DNA of 64,000 nucleotides. It comes from Primulina eburnea. Its lineage: Eukaryota; Streptophyta; Magnoliopsida; Lamiales; Gesneriaceae. The DNA is taken from positions 186,001 to 250,000 of the forward strand of contig NW_027331378.1 of the NCBI RefSeq assembly GCF_022965805.1, written 5' to 3'. This document shows positions 1-11,635 of the stretch, piece by piece (position 1 is the first letter of the stretch; each line of letters opens with the position of its first letter). The notes under the pieces are model-generated. The model made no database searches. It saw only the letters and a program-made list of their open reading frames with translations, and was not told the DNA's origin. The position numbers were made by a program, and so were the translations under genes.

Positions 1-348
1 TCATAATATTACTCATGTATTACTTCAAGAACATGCCAACTTACATTCCAAGCGTACAAATACTGGTTTGAGACGATGATTCTCGCTCCTATACTGTGTA
101 ACATATCAATAATTTATTTACTATATCTATACTAGTGAAAGTCACCCCTCTACATGAAGAACAACTAAAAGAGAAGAAAACTTACACCCTTAGGAAGCTC
201 TTGGAATAGAGAACTAAGTTCTAACCTCAAAATGATGAAAGGAATGAAGAAGAAAGCATTTGGAGGAAGTTTTCTAGGTTTTCTTTCGAGTTTATGCTGT
301 TAGAGAAGGTGAGAATGGTGGAAAGTGCTTAGAAAACTCGATACTTAT

Positions 349-360
349 CTTTTTATACAC
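349..360 (-). promoter_or_regulatory. TATA box of LTR H
   Basis: The minus strand reads GTGTATAAAAAG, a good plant TATA box, directly downstream of the palindrome cluster. A pyrimidine-rich leader-like stretch follows. This fits the core promoter of a retrotransposon LTR; the transcription start is not visible from sequence. Confidence 0.5.
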
Positions 361-365
361 TGCTG

Positions 366-437
366 GGCACATATGCGCGGCCCGTTCTACCCACTCGGCG
401 CATATGCGCGAGTTCTGGCACATATGCGCGCCACATT
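366..437 (-). repeat. Palindrome cluster in LTR H (GCGCATATGCGC type)
   Basis: Three copies of a CG-rich palindrome around CATATG lie within about 70 bp; the middle copy is a perfect GCGCATATGCGC and the outer two carry single C-to-T type changes. The cluster sits immediately upstream (minus strand) of a TATA-like box. The same palindrome occurs in LTRs A and C, although the surrounding LTR backbone is B-like. Confidence 0.7.
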
Positions 438-996
438 CTGCCGAAAAACTCATTTTTAACTTCCGAATTAGCAAAAGTGATCAACATAAAAGTTGTAGCC
501 TTATGCGTTTTCTTACATATCCAATTGGCCTCATTTCATTTGAAGGTCTGACCAAAACGTTATGCTCATTCTCCCAACATGTGTCATTGCAGGAACAACG
601 ATACACACGACACACTTCGGGCCACTTTTGGCTCATCTTCCCTAATGATTTGAACAAAACTCAAAACATGAAAGTTGTAGCATTATATCTTAGCTTTCTA
701 ATGGTCATAGCCTAACATAATTTGGATGCATATTCTAATCATTATGCTAAAACCCTTCAAAACCACCACAATTTCATCTCATTTCCTATCAATTTCATTA
801 CACTACTTCGACCTACACATCTTACTATCACTATTTATACACATATTGATTCTCAATACACCATGGATAATATAAAAATCATGTTCAATATCATTATTGA
901 TACCTCAATCAATATGTAAAACATAATGAGCTAAATAACTATCTAATAATGACATAAACATAATATTATCATTTATACGAGTAACCGGGCATTACA

Positions 997-1430
997 TCAC
1001 AAGTAATACGTAATAATACCAAATGCATCTTTAAAATAGAGCGTACATACTTGAAACTTGAACTTGCATACAAAAGTTTGAACATACATACATATCGTAG
1101 ACGTGCCATAAACATGAAACTTTTCTTAAACATGCTTGCATTGTACATACTTGAGCATACATAACATAATTTTGTGTAGAGGCATGTTTCAAAGAAAGTG
1201 ACCCTTACATAAATGCGCCTGATCAGACTAAACCACAGTACTGTGTTGACAGGGAAAATCCACTGCCACATACATGAGATCCTCGTTCATGCTTTAATGG
1301 GTGGATTGGTCCCTGGTCATGCTTAACCGCTTTCCAATCCCGATCTAAACCCGTTCATGCTTTAACGGGGTGGATTGGTCCGTAGTCATACTTTACCGCT
1401 TTCCAATCCCATACGTAATTTGGTCACAAG
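997..1430 (-). mobile_element. LTR E, left fragment
   Basis: Non-coding sequence between LTR H and element A. Because A has a clean target-site duplication, this stretch was originally continuous with the DNA after 18619, which belongs to minus-strand LTR E. It contains a degenerate direct repeat (attcatgctttaa / ggattggtcc, around 1289-1410) and a CAGTACTGTG palindrome that is also seen in LTR E' near 61616. No gene is visible. Confidence 0.5.
1426..1430. repeat. Target-site duplication of element A, left copy (ACAAG)
   Basis: ACAAG directly precedes the LTR start TGTAATGCCC; the identical pentamer follows the 3' LTR end at 18615-18619. Confidence 0.85.
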
Positions 1431-1564
1431 TGTAATGCCCGAGATTTGCTGTGTTGTTAATCTGAAATGATTCATTGATTAATTGATGTGATTATAGATG
1501 GAACGGATTAGACTTGGATAGGCGAAAATAAGATCGAATTATGTGCGAGGACAGAACACCTCAC

Positions 1565-1791
1565 CCATATGCGCGATCGGACAGGGCGCATATGCGCGAG
1601 GCAGGCAGAGAACCTCGCGCATATGCGCGACGTATATCCGTGCATGTGCGCGAGGGAACCCGAGAGTTGTGAAGAACCTCGCGCTTATGCGCCGAACGAG
1701 GGCGCGCATATGTGCGAGATGCCGTGTTAAGAACGCGCCGAAACATATTGTCCTGGCGCATATGCGCTGAGGAAGGTCGCGCATATGCGCG
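1565..1791 (+). repeat. Palindrome cluster in 5' LTR of A
   Basis: About eight copies or variants of GCGCATATGCGC occur in about 225 bp (near 1565, 1586, 1617, 1651, 1681, 1702, 1756 and 1779). Degenerate copies mainly show CG-to-TG/CA changes, as expected from decay of methylated CpG. The cluster precedes the TA tract. Confidence 0.75.
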
Positions 1792-1837
1792 AGACGTGCA
1801 ACACCTAAGATGAGCCACCTAGCCTTGAACATGCAGG

Positions 1838-1846
1838 ATATATATA

Positions 1847-1924
<78 letters not shown>
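1838..1924 (+). repeat. (TA)n microsatellite at the TATA position of the A 5' LTR
   Basis: About 86 bp of almost pure TA repeat with one interruption. The 3' LTR of A has only about 43 bp at the same place and C has about 17-20 bp, so the tract has expanded unequally at the core promoter. Confidence 0.85.
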
Positions 1925-1928
<4 letters not shown>

Positions 1929-3333
1929 AAGAAAGAATCGAAACTCCCTGGGAAGCTTAAAGTCTTTGAGCCGAGATTAGTTATTTACGAGAAATCCGTC
2001 CGTCTGAATTATAATCCAACTTCATACTGTGTTCCTATCGACGCAGGCTACAACTGGACGTATGTTTTAATAAGTTTTGATATGTTTTGAAATTATGATA
2101 CTTCCACAATCGGATATGATTCATATAAGGTGTTCTTGACATAATAGACATCGTATAATCGAAACCGGATTGAAGAACGGATATCGTATGAAATTGTTAT
2201 GATTTTCTGAGTTGATTTGATTGAGATGTGATATCAGATTTGTATCGTTATTGATTATGAGTTGTGCTAATTGATATCTCTTGATATTGTTTTGACGGGT
2301 ATATTCATATTGTTCCGTTATGCCGATGATTTTGAGTTAGATTCAGATTGATCAGATTCGGTATTGATTTGAGCAGTATATTGATATTGTACTTCTTGAT
2401 ATTGTCATTTCCAGATTGAGTATTGACAAACTTCGAATTCCAGACTTGAACGTTGTCAGAACTACAATTAAAGAAAGGTATAAGTCAATGTCGATCCGGG
2501 AGAATGACTCGAGTGTGATATACTTGAGTTTCCCTAAACCAAATATTTATTGTTATTGGGTGCATTGATTTGAATTGATTTGCTTGTTCTATTGATTTAT
2601 AGTAAGCATGTATTAGACGATTGGTCTCGTGACAGTCATTGTCACCGAATATCGATTGGCGGAGGTACCAAAGTCTTTGACGGATAGGTCAAGATACTGG
2701 ATGTTTGGTTTATATAGATGTTTGATTAGAGGTGGATTTAATTCTATTACTGAGATTCGATATAGTATGCCAACGTCTGGAAACCGGGATCCCTAGACTA
2801 AGAATGAGTCTAGTCTGAGATATCGAGTCATGAGTTATTAACAGATTTATGTTGAATTATGTTTTCAGATTTTGATACATATTACCTGATCTCTGTTTCA
2901 TGCTTTATATTGATTATATGATTGCATGTATCGTTGATTTATACTGGGATGTATTTCTCACAGAAGTTATCCGTCTGTTGTCTTGTTTGTATGTGTGCAT
3001 GACAACAGGTGGGACATGATCAGGGTCGAGGAGATGAAGAGAGAGATCGTGATTAGAGTGGAGACTACGAACTTGGATTATAGATAGGGTTTGAACACTT
3101 GATATGTAGTTGTTAAACCTTAGTTTTAAATGATTGTATATTGTACAAGACTTGTACGTTGTTTTGATGTATATATTCGAATGAATTCAATTACGTTCCG
3201 CCTTTGATAATTGTATAAAAAAAATTAGGATACTTGTATAAAAAAAATAATTTAGACCCTATTTATTATAATTGAATTAATTATTCTCACAAACGATTAA
3301 GAAATGAATTAGCGTCCGGGTCCCCACAACAGG

Positions 3334-3344
3334 TGGTATCAGCG
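3334..3344 (+). other. Primer-binding site of element A
   Basis: TGGTATCAGCG, five bases after the LTR end, matches the initiator tRNA-Met complement TGGTATCAGAG with one change. It primes minus-strand DNA synthesis in this family. Confidence 0.8.
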
Positions 3345-3586
3345 ATAGATCTTTTAGACTGAGATAAGAACTAGTGAGCGGGGTAGATTGAGTTTTATCT
3401 CCTGCTTTTTATTGCTAGCATGTTCTACTGCTTTATAATTCATGTTTATTTGTTTATCTTATTTGATTTGGAAACATGTGTTATTATGAATGAATCAGAA
3501 CCAATTCTTGATCAGCAGTAAGATGATCGGAGGAGGACTGAAAAAAGGCTGTTGTATTTGGTTGCTAACCATTTTGATAACCAGAT

Positions 3587-4640
3587 ATGCCTCCTCGAAG
3601 AATACCAGAACAGGGTAGCACTTCGAATTCTCCAATGGATGTGACAGCAATACCGATGGAAACATTGCTGAAGAGATTTCAGTCGTTCCATACACCGACT
3701 CTGAAGGGTACTGAGACTTCAGTGGATTGTGAGAGTTGGCTAGATGACATTGAGATGCTGTTTGAGTCCTTCGATTACACCGATGAGCGGAGAGTGAAAC
3801 TGATCGGGCACCAGTTGCATGATGTTGCAAAGAACTGGTGGATTACGACGAAGAGAGCATTGAAGCATCGAGGTACGACTATTACCTAGAGTGTCTTTAG
3901 AACCGAATTTTATCAGAGATTCTTTCCAGTGTCGTATAGAAAGGACAAGGGAGCAGAGTTTGCAAATTTGAGACAGGGTCAGCTGAACATTAAAGAGTAT
4001 CTGGCCAAGTTCTCTACCTTGTTGAGATTTGCTCCACATGTGGCTGAAAACGATGAAGCTGTTGCTGATCAGTTTATTAATGTCCTGAATCCTGAAATAT
4101 TTACATTGATGAATTCGGGGCGACCGAACAATTTTACTGATGCCTTGAATAGAGCTAAGGGAGCCAAAGTCGGTCTGATGAGACAGAAGGGAGCTTCATT
4201 TGTACCTCCAGCACCGAGACCACAGCAACCACCTCCCCAGTTTGAGAGTGGCAGCAGTAGTGGTGGAAAGAAAGATTTCCTGAAAGCTAGAGGGAAGCAG
4301 TTTAAGAGATCTGGAAGCAGTTCATCCAGTTCTAGTGGCTCTAGACAGATCTGTCAGGGCCAGAGTTATACAGGAGCCTACTGCAACACTTGTGGAGGAA
4401 AACATGCCACCGAGCAGTGCCAAGGAGTGTTTGGGCAGTTGCTGTATTTTAAAACAGCAGGGACAGTTTGCTAGAGTCTACCCACAGAAAGATTCTCAGA
4501 TATCACAGGGTGCCGAATCATCTGGATCAGTGGCACAGACTGATAGACGATCAGCTGCTATCAATTCGTTCCAGCCAGCACCATCTCAGTCACAGCAGAG
4601 GCCAGGAGGTAGCCCGACAGTTAGCCAGCCTCCTAGACAG
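3587..4640 (+). pseudogene. gag: Element A gag remnant
   Basis: Starts MPPRRIPEQGSTSN, matching the gag start of element C. The retrotransposon gag domain follows (SWLDDIEMLFES; HDVAKNWWITTKRA). A TAG stop at 3887-3889 replaces a Trp codon (C has TGG here), so the second half (from 3929) reads as a separate ORF. A Ser-rich linker and a zinc-knuckle region (YCNTCGGKHATEQC) follow, then frameshifts near 4440-4470. Gag would form the virus-like particle and bind RNA; this copy cannot make full-length protein. Confidence 0.85.
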
Positions 4641-5115
4641 CAGGCCAGATATTGGCGTTGACAGAGGAGCAGGCACAGGAAGCACCAGATAATGTTGTTG
4701 CAGGTAATTGTTTTATTTCTGGTTATCCTGCATATGTATTGATAGATACTGGTGCATCGCATATATTCATATATGAGCTGATTTGCATTGATGCATTCTT
4801 TGCCTATTGAGTCATTATCTGCTGTAGTGTCTGTCTCTTCTCCTTTGGGGACATGTTTGATATCAGTGAAGTCTGTGAAACATTGTATTCTATAGTATGA
4901 TGGGCATGAGATTGAGTTAGACTGTATTGTGCTTGGATTGTCTGATTTTGACTGTATTATCGGTATCGATATGTTAACCAAATACAGAGCTACTGTTGAT
5001 TGTTTCCACAAGATTGTGAGATTCAGACCTGAGATGGCTGATGAGTGGAAATTCTATGGTAAGGGTTCTCGAGCCAGAATTCCTTTGATATCTGCTATAA
5101 ATATGACTCGGTTGT
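4641..5115 (+). pseudogene. pol: Element A protease remnant
   Basis: The aspartic protease motif DTGASH is encoded near 4747, followed by a frameshift; the segment [20 protein letters not shown] at 4944-5003 is well conserved with C. The frame stops at B's insertion point after the codons for SAINMTRLL. The downstream partner resumes after 13800 with about 94-100 bp missing. Confidence 0.8.
5111..5115. repeat. Presumed target site of element B (GTTGT)
   Basis: The five bases before B's LTR. An exact second copy is not present after the 3' LTR; instead the tRNA-like segment 13551-13800 lies there, followed by A sequence beginning with a diverged version of this site. Confidence 0.45.
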
Positions 5116-5658
5116 TGTAATAGCCGATCGTTCATGTCTTTTATTATGAATTACGGTATTTTTATTGTGGTGGTTATGGATGTACATTATGATATGAATG
5201 GTAATGAATGTTATAGAATGGAATAGATAATGGATGGGTAGAATAGAAGGTTGAATTTGAGTTAAATAGGTAATGGAAGTGCTGAAACGGTATGAAACGG
5301 TGGCAGTAGTTGTGGTTTTTAGCATAATGTTTTGTTTATTGATCCAATTGATGTGAGGCCACTTCCATTAGAAAGATAAGACATAAGGCTATAACTTTCA
5401 TGTTTTGAGTTTTGTTCAAATCATTAGGGAAGGCGAGCCAAAAGCGACCCGAAGTGAGTTGTGCGTATCGTCGCTCCTACAATGACACATGTTGGGAGAA
5501 ATGGCATAACCTTTTAGTCAGACCTCCAAATGATCTGAAATTTGGATATGTTTAAGGAAAGACATAGAGCTACAACTTTGTAGTTTACCACTTTTCCAAA
5601 TTATGAACGGAAGAGGCGTTTCTGAGGCGATCTTTGCAGTGCATGTGCGCAGTGTGCT

Positions 5659-5766
5659 CGCCCTAGCGGGCAAAAGTGGCCGCCCTAGCGAGCCTTGTTC
5701 GGAAAAAAATAGTTTTTGGCCGAGAGTTCCTCGCCCTAGCGGGAAAAAGTGTCCGCCCCAGCGGCC
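5659..5766 (+). repeat. Palindrome cluster in 5' LTR of B (CGCCCTAGCGGG type)
   Basis: Four copies of a CTAG-centred, GC-rich palindrome: 5659-5670 (CGCCCTAGCGGG), about 5681, 5732 and 5754 (variant CCGCCCCAGCGG). Just upstream a single GCATGTGCGC, resembling a decayed A/C/H-type palindrome, is retained near 5642. The 3' LTR carries the same set at about 12193-12301. Confidence 0.7.
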
Positions 5767-5803
5767 AGCATTTTTTTAAAAGCGTGTTTTTGGAGTTTTA
5801 AGT

Positions 5804-5815
5804 GCTTATATACAA
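5804..5815 (+). promoter_or_regulatory. TATA box of LTR B
   Basis: CTTATATACAAG lies about 37 bp after the last palindrome and is followed by a CT-rich stretch (5820-5875), a common plant leader feature. Inferred core promoter. Confidence 0.5.
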
Positions 5816-7021
5816 GTGTTGCTCTATTTTCTCTCATTTCTTCCCTCATTCTCGATTCTTCTCTCAAGGGGTGAGCTAGGGTTCCTATTTCTCTCCTTTC
5901 TTTTCTTTGATTCAAGCTTGTGGTTGGTGATTTGTGTTGAGAGCAAGGTTATTATTGGTTCAAGGAAGCTAAGGTAAGCTTTTGGTGTGGTTATTTCTTG
6001 GTTTTGGTGTTGGGAGAGATCATGGGTTTGTTGTTGGTGTTGGTTTTATGGATCAATTGATATGGGTTTATGATTATTGAGATGTTAATGGTTCAATATA
6101 TGGTTATTGTTGTAGGAATTCCTCAAGGACTTGACAAGCATTTGTGTATTGGGTTGTAAGTAGACTTTTCCTTGAATGCATCTTATGAACTATGTATATG
6201 GTATGGTAAATGGTATTTTAAATGATGTTAGCTCCTTTAAAATCATTGATTATGTATATATGGTATGTATTGTTATGTTCAAAAGAAATGGAATTGGAGC
6301 CAAATGGCAAGGTAAAGGAGCTAAGGTTTTAGCACGCACATCACGTGTTTGATTAAACGGTTCAATGAATGTTTTTATGGCTTGATGGTTATATGGTATT
6401 GTGGTGTTACCTATGGTAATTCTAAACCCACTTGACGGAAGTTGATCAACATAATGACATGTACGGTGACTGATTTTGACTGAGATGTACATGTATACCA
6501 TCGACGGATGACCTATCAATGCCACACAAATGAAAGGAATGAATTGTTCTATAGATGCCATCTTATAATTCTTAATTATGAATTTCATTGATTGATGGCA
6601 TTTCATGGCAAAGAAATGATATGAATTCTTTCATGACACTAAGATATATGTACTTGTTATTTAAAGGTCTACTTGCTGAGTTTTATAACTCATTTCAGTT
6701 ATGTTCATGAGATGCAGATGCAGGTAAACGGGATTGATACGACGTGGTGTCAAGACAGAAGGAAGACATGTGCCAAGCTTGGAGGAAGAATGAAGATAGT
6801 GTTTTGTTTTGAAATGGTTTGGATTGTAAAAACTTTGGTATATTTTGGGAGTGTATCTTGACTCTATATTTTGGGTGACCAAAGGATTTACTTTTGACTA
6901 TGTAAATGGTTATGTTTAGTTGTGGAATTTTTAAAAGTTCATATTTCCTCCAAGTCTTTATTTTAAGCTTCCGCATTATAGAGTCTATTTCTTTTAAAAC
7001 GGGTCAAGGTGTCACATTTAG

Positions 7022-7034
7022 TGGTATCAGAGCC
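7022..7034 (+). other. Primer-binding site of element B
   Basis: TGGTATCAGAGCC, an exact complement of the 3' end of initiator tRNA-Met, five bases after the LTR. Confidence 0.9.
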
Positions 7035-7197
7035 ATGGTTCTCGGACCAATGGATTGGCACATGACTTCTTCTGTTTGCGACACTTCGGTATGTATACTT
7101 CTGCATCTCATTGATGTAATGATATGATGATATGTATCTCTTGTGGTATATGTATATATGATTTCAAATGATTTTAAACTGAGATGCAATGTAGGAG

Positions 7198-9951
7198 ATG
7201 CCACCTAAGAGGAAAGCTGTAGAGGAAGAAGATAGTTCTTCATCTCGAGTTGTTGGTGAGTTTAGTAAGTTGCTCAAGGAGCAGGCTAAAGTTCATGGAG
7301 AGCAGATCCAACAGTTATTGAGGTTGCAGAACCCAGGTCAAGGGGGAGGTAGAGGCCTTGCGAGGCAGGAGCCTAGTTCAGAGGGAGCCTATGACAGATT
7401 TAAAAGAATGAATCCACCTGAGTTCGTGGGAGGTGTGGATCCTCTTGCAGCTATGGAATGGGTGAAAGCTATTGAAGCAATCTTTGACTATCTACACTTT
7501 GAAGATAATGATCGAGTTAGTTGTGCAGTGTTTCTTCTGACAAAGACTGCGCGCATTTGGTGGGAGGCCACGAAGGTAACTGTCAATGTTCAAACCCTTA
7601 AATGGAATGAGTTCAAGGAGCTATTTTATGACAAGTATTTCTCCACGGATGTCAAGACTCGGAAAGTGAAGGAGTTCTTGGAACTAAACCAGGGCAACTT
7701 GAATGTGAATGATTATATTTTGAAGTTTGAAGAAGGTTGCTTGTTTGTTCCTTTCATTGCTTCGAATGACAAAGATCGAGGGGAACACTTCATGAGAGGC
7801 TTGAGAGCCGAGATCAGGAGGGATGTCAGAATGTCTAAGGCCGCAACGTACAAGGAGATTGTGGAGAAAGCTCTTTTAGCGGAACAGGATGAGAAAGAGA
7901 TTGAGAAGGAAAGACAATTGAGAAGGCAAAACTTCAATCAAAAGAATCAAGCTTCGCATCAAAGTTTCAAAGGGGGATACAAAGGCAAAGGGAAAGAAGA
8001 ACATCGAGGTAAAACTCCTGCAGTTCAGTCTGAGTCGAATAGGCCTTTATGTCCCAAATGCAACAACCCGCACAAGGGTGAATGTCTTGTAGGGAGCAAC
8101 AAATGTTACAGATGTGGAGGTGCAGGTCACATTGCCATCAACTGCACCCAATCTTCAGGCCGAGGACGAGTCCAAGGGCGCATCTTCTCTTTGACTAAGG
8201 AGGGTGTTAATCCTGATACATCGGTTATATCAGGTACTATTCAGATTTCAGGCAATGTAGCCCTTACTTTAATTGATACTGGAGCTACGCATTCTTTTAT
8301 GTCCGAAATTTTCATGAGATCGTTGGGTATTGCACCTGTATTTGAACCTCTCCAGTTTACTATTATGCTTCCGTCGGGAGATGTGATTTGCCCAACAAGT
8401 GTGATTAGAGCTTGTCCTATTCAAGTGAATGAGAGAATTTTGTTTGCTGATCTTATTGTGATTCCTATGATTGAGTATGATGTGATTTTGGGTATGGATT
8501 GGCTATCATCGTATCGTGCAGTGATAGATTGTGTTGAAAAGACGGTGCGATTTCCGACAGAAGAAGGTGACAGCAATGTCTTCAAGGGCTCAGGTACTTC
8601 GCTTGGCACTTCTTTTATTTCTTGCTTGAAGGTGAATAAGATGTTGGTTAAGGGGTGTCAGGGATTTCTGGCGTCAGCGATGGATGTGAGTAAGGAATAT
8701 AATGTGAATGTGAAGGATATTGAAGTTGTTCGAGAGTATGCGGATGTCTTTGCCGATGATGTGCCGGGGTTGCCACCCGATAGAGAAGTCGAGTTTGTCA
8801 TTGATGTTGTACCTGGTACTGCTCCTATTTCTAAAGCCCCTTATCGAATGGCACCGACTGAAATGAAAGAATTAAAGGATCAATTGCAAGAACTGTTAGA
8901 TAAGGGCTTTATTCGACCGAGTTCTTCACCTTGGGGAGCACCCGTATTGTTTGTGAAAAAGAAAGATGGGTCACTACGTTTGTGTATTGACTACCGAGAG
9001 ATCAACAAAGTTACAATTAAGAACAAGTATCCTTTGCCCCGAATTGACGATCTTTTTGACCAATTGCAAGGTGCAACAGTATTTTCCAAGATTGATTTGC
9101 GGTCGGGTTATCACCAATTGAAAGTGAAGGAAGGCGACATACCTAAGACAGCTTTTCGAACGAGGTATGGTCATTATGAATTTTTGGTTATGTCTTTCGG
9201 GCTAACAAATGCGCCGTCAGTTTTTATGGATCTTATGAATCGAGTCTTCAAGCCTTACTTGGACAGTTTTGTCATTGTATTTATTGATGATATTTTGGTT
9301 TATTCAAAGACTCGAGAACTCCATCGAGAGCATTTGAGAATTGTGTTGCAGCAATTGAGAGAGAATCAGTTATATGCCAAGTTAAAGAAGTGTGAGTTTT
9401 GGTTGGACCAAGTGACTTTTCTAGGCCATATTGTTTCTAAAGATGGAATTACCGTGGATCCAACAAAGATAGAATCAGTAAGGAAGTGGCCTATTCCTAC
9501 GACAGTGGCTGAGGTAAGAAGTTTTCTTGGTTTAGCAGGTTACTATCGTCGTTTCATCGCTGATTTCTCAAAGATAGCCCTGCCATTGACCACGTTGACA
9601 AGAAAGACAGTTAAGTTTGAATGGACTAATGAATGTCAGCAAGCATTTCAAATGTTGAAGGACAAATTGACATCAGCTCCAGTGTTGTCACTTCCTGAGG
9701 GAGTTGAGGACTTTGTGGTATTCTCTGATGCTTCTAAGAAGGGACTTGGTGCTGTATTGATGCAGCGTGGTAAGGTAATTGCTTATGCTTCCCGTCAGCT
9801 GAAGGATTATGAAAAGAATTATCCGACTCACGATCTTGAGTTGGCAGCTGTGATATTCGCTTTGAAGATCTGGCGACATTATTTGTATGGAGTAAAGTGT
9901 GAGATTTTCTCATATCATAAAAGCCTTAAATGTTTACTCAGAAGGAATTGA
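7198..9951 (+). CDS. gag-pol: Element B Gag-protease-RT-RNase H polyprotein (frame broken at the end)
   Basis: 917 codons from [12 protein letters not shown]. Gag domain about residues 65-225 ([27 protein letters not shown]), basic linker, CCHC zinc knuckle [14 protein letters not shown] at about 303-316, aspartic protease DTGATHSF at about 360, RT with [10 protein letters not shown] at about 695, then RNase H with its first Asp (SDASKKGLG) at about 844. In the normally invariant DHKSL motif the Asp is Tyr (SYHKSL). Soon after, a 4-bp deletion relative to D shifts the frame and ends the ORF in an artificial tail. The rest of pol continues in 9930-11609. Without these two lesions this would be a standard single-ORF chromovirus polyprotein. 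Confidence 0.92.
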   Translation: MPPKRKAVEEEDSSSSRVVGEFSKLLKEQAKVHGEQIQQLLRLQNPGQGGGRGLARQEPSSEGAYDRFKRMNPPEFVGGVDPLAAMEWVKAIEAIFDYLHFEDNDRVSCAVFLLTKTARIWWEATKVTVNVQTLKWNEFKELFYDKYFSTDVKTRKVKEFLELNQGNLNVNDYILKFEEGCLFVPFIASNDKDRGEHFMRGLRAEIRRDVRMSKAATYKEIVEKALLAEQDEKEIEKERQLRRQNFNQKNQASHQSFKGGYKGKGKEEHRGKTPAVQSESNRPLCPKCNNPHKGECLVGSNKCYRCGGAGHIAINCTQSSGRGRVQGRIFSLTKEGVNPDTSVISGTIQISGNVALTLIDTGATHSFMSEIFMRSLGIAPVFEPLQFTIMLPSGDVICPTSVIRACPIQVNERILFADLIVIPMIEYDVILGMDWLSSYRAVIDCVEKTVRFPTEEGDSNVFKGSGTSLGTSFISCLKVNKMLVKGCQGFLASAMDVSKEYNVNVKDIEVVREYADVFADDVPGLPPDREVEFVIDVVPGTAPISKAPYRMAPTEMKELKDQLQELLDKGFIRPSSSPWGAPVLFVKKKDGSLRLCIDYREINKVTIKNKYPLPRIDDLFDQLQGATVFSKIDLRSGYHQLKVKEGDIPKTAFRTRYGHYEFLVMSFGLTNAPSVFMDLMNRVFKPYLDSFVIVFIDDILVYSKTRELHREHLRIVLQQLRENQLYAKLKKCEFWLDQVTFLGHIVSKDGITVDPTKIESVRKWPIPTTVAEVRSFLGLAGYYRRFIADFSKIALPLTTLTRKTVKFEWTNECQQAFQMLKDKLTSAPVLSLPEGVEDFVVFSDASKKGLGAVLMQRGKVIAYASRQLKDYEKNYPTHDLELAAVIFALKIWRHYLYGVKCEIFSYHKSLKCLLRRN

Positions 9952-11609
9952 ACATGCGTCAGAGGAGATGGTTGGAACTTGTTAAGGATTATGATTGCAC
10001 TATCAGTTACCACCCTGGGAAAGCGAATGTAGTTGCAGATGCACTGAGTCGGAAGTCAGGAGTTGTATTGAGTTCTATGATTCAAAAACCTTTGTTATTG
10101 GACTTGAAAAGGAATGAGATCGCCTTGGTCGAGAAAGGTACGATAGCTAGACTTTCAGCTTTGGTGATTCGCCCTACTTTGAATGACAGGATTAAAGTTG
10201 GACAACAGCATGATAAGCAACTGTTGGAAATGAGATCTAAGGCTGAGTTGAAAGGGAATTCTGAGTTTGGTTTTAACAGTGATGGGTTGATGACCTTCAG
10301 AGGTAAAATATGTATTCCTATCGGTGATGATATTCGACGAGATATTTTGATTGAGGCGCATACCGCACCATATTCGATTCATCCAGGTAATACCAAGATG
10401 TACCAAGATCTTCGTCGACTTTTCTGGTGGCCAGGTATGAAGAAGGATATTGCGTTGTATATTTCTGAATGCCTAACATGTCAGCAGGTTAAGATTGAGC
10501 ACCAAAGACCTGCAGGATTGTTGCATTCATTGCCAATACCTCAGTGGAAATGGGAACATATCACAATGGACTTTGTTGTCGGACTTCCAAGGACGCAGAA
10601 AGGTTATAATTCGATTTGGGTCATTGTTGATCGTTTGACTAAGTCATCGCATTTCCTTCCTGTCAAGACTACTTATTCGATGAATCAGTATGCTGATGCT
10701 TATATTCAAGAGATTGTCAGACTTCATGGGATACCAGTGTCAATTGTTTCTGATCGTGATCCAAGGTTTACATCCGAGTTCTGGAAGAGTTTGCATAGAG
10801 CTTTGGGTACCAAGTTGGCCTTCAGCACAGCTTATCATCCTCAAAGTGACGGACAATCAGAACGAACTATTCAGACTCTTGAGGACATGTTAAGGGCTTG
10901 CATTATTGATTTTCCTGGAAGTTGGGACTTGAAGCTGCCTCTTGTGGAATTCACATATAATAACAGCTATCAATCTTCGATTGGCATGGCACCCTATGAA
11001 GCTTTGTATGGGAGAAAGTGTCGATCACCTTTGTTTTGGGATGAAGTAGGTGAAAGGAAGATGTTAGGACCAGAGTTGGTTCAACAAATGGTTGAGGTTG
11101 TTGCGTTGATTCGAGAGAGGATGAAAACTGCTCAGTCTCGACAGAAAAGTTATGCAGACGTTCGAAGAAGGCCTTTGGAATTTGACGTAGGTGATCACGT
11201 GTTTGTTAAGATAGCTCCTCTCAAGGGAGTTATGAGATTTGGAAGGAAAGGGAAGCTGAGTCCTCGTTTTATTGGACCTTTCGAGATTCTCGACAGAATT
11301 GGCGAGCGAGCTTATCGAGTGGCTTTGCCTCCGGATTTGGATATAGTGCATAATGTATTTCATGTCTCAATGCTTCGTAAATATGTATCGAATCCAACTC
11401 ATGTACTTCGTCATGAACCACTAGACTTAACGCCAAATTTGAGTTATCATGAAAGACCGGTGCAAATACTAGATCGAAAGGTTAAAGTGCTTAGAAATAA
11501 AGAAATTGGGATCGTGAAGGTGTTATGGAGTAATCATGTCATCGAAGAAGCAACATGGGAACCCGAGGAAGAGATGAAGCAACGTTATCCTGAATTGTTT
11601 GCGTCTTGA
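9930..11609 (+). CDS. pol: Element B RNase H end, integrase and chromodomain-like tail
   Basis: Open for 559 codons; the ATG at 9930 is fortuitous, because the frame is the continuation of 7198-9951 after the 4-bp deletion. It starts in the RNase H/connection region ([14 protein letters not shown]), then the integrase zinc-binding part ([20 protein letters not shown]) and the DD35E core: Asp 214 (MDFVVG), Asp 275 (SDRDPRF), Glu 311 (DGQSERT), with exactly 35 residues between the last two. The C-terminus ([20 protein letters not shown]) is chromodomain-like and in relatives is thought to target integration to chromatin. All integrase catalytic residues are present. Confidence 0.9.
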   Translation: MFTQKELNMRQRRWLELVKDYDCTISYHPGKANVVADALSRKSGVVLSSMIQKPLLLDLKRNEIALVEKGTIARLSALVIRPTLNDRIKVGQQHDKQLLEMRSKAELKGNSEFGFNSDGLMTFRGKICIPIGDDIRRDILIEAHTAPYSIHPGNTKMYQDLRRLFWWPGMKKDIALYISECLTCQQVKIEHQRPAGLLHSLPIPQWKWEHITMDFVVGLPRTQKGYNSIWVIVDRLTKSSHFLPVKTTYSMNQYADAYIQEIVRLHGIPVSIVSDRDPRFTSEFWKSLHRALGTKLAFSTAYHPQSDGQSERTIQTLEDMLRACIIDFPGSWDLKLPLVEFTYNNSYQSSIGMAPYEALYGRKCRSPLFWDEVGERKMLGPELVQQMVEVVALIRERMKTAQSRQKSYADVRRRPLEFDVGDHVFVKIAPLKGVMRFGRKGKLSPRFIGPFEILDRIGERAYRVALPPDLDIVHNVFHVSMLRKYVSNPTHVLRHEPLDLTPNLSYHERPVQILDRKVKVLRNKEIGIVKVLWSNHVIEEATWEPEEEMKQRYPELFAS

Positions 11610-11635
11610 GGTAAATTTCGGGGACGAAATTTTAT

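Larger units (their letters stand above)
1..996 (-). mobile_element. Element H: partial LTR of a Ty3/gypsy retrotransposon
   Basis: Read on the minus strand, an LTR begins TGTAATGCCCGG at position 996 and runs off the window start. Its backbone is homologous to the LTR of element B: 655-674 is the exact complement of B 5395-5414, and similarity continues for about 250 bp on the way to the TATA region. The expected length by comparison with B is about 1.9 kb, so roughly half is present. No polypurine tract lies to the right of 996, so this is the outer edge of a 5' LTR or a solo LTR inserted in LTR E. No coding potential is credible; short ORFs here come from the repeated palindrome. Confidence 0.7.
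1431..3328 (+). repeat. 5' LTR of element A
   Basis: Begins TGTAATGCCCGAG and ends GGTCCCCACA, about 1.9 kb. It aligns along its length with 16750-18614 but with many substitutions and indels, so A is clearly older than B or C. It contains a cluster of GCGCATATGCGC palindromes and a long TA tract at the expected TATA position. It is related to the LTR of C and to the partial LTR at 63426. Confidence 0.9.
5116..7016 (+). repeat. 5' LTR of element B
   Basis: Begins TGTAATAGCCGATCG and ends GGTGTCACA. It contains a CGCCCTAGCGGG palindrome cluster and a TATA box, and is homologous in its upstream half to minus-strand LTR H. Confidence 0.93.

Noticed and set aside
404..919. ORFs of 103 and 65 codons near the window start
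   Set aside because: They lie on the antisense of LTR H; no recognisable motif, no homologous frame in the related LTR B.
1539..1832. Overlapping ORFs on both strands with repeated Ala-His-Met-Arg / Ile-Cys-Ala-Arg
   Set aside because: They are readings of the GCGCATATGCGC palindromes; the same pattern appears at 16798-17122, 21413-21926 and 28297-28796. No domain, no start context, no conservation outside the repeat.
6250..7204. ORFs inside the B LTRs (also 12910-13510)
   Set aside because: AT-rich chance frames in LTR sequence; frames are disrupted between the sister LTRs without sign of constraint.
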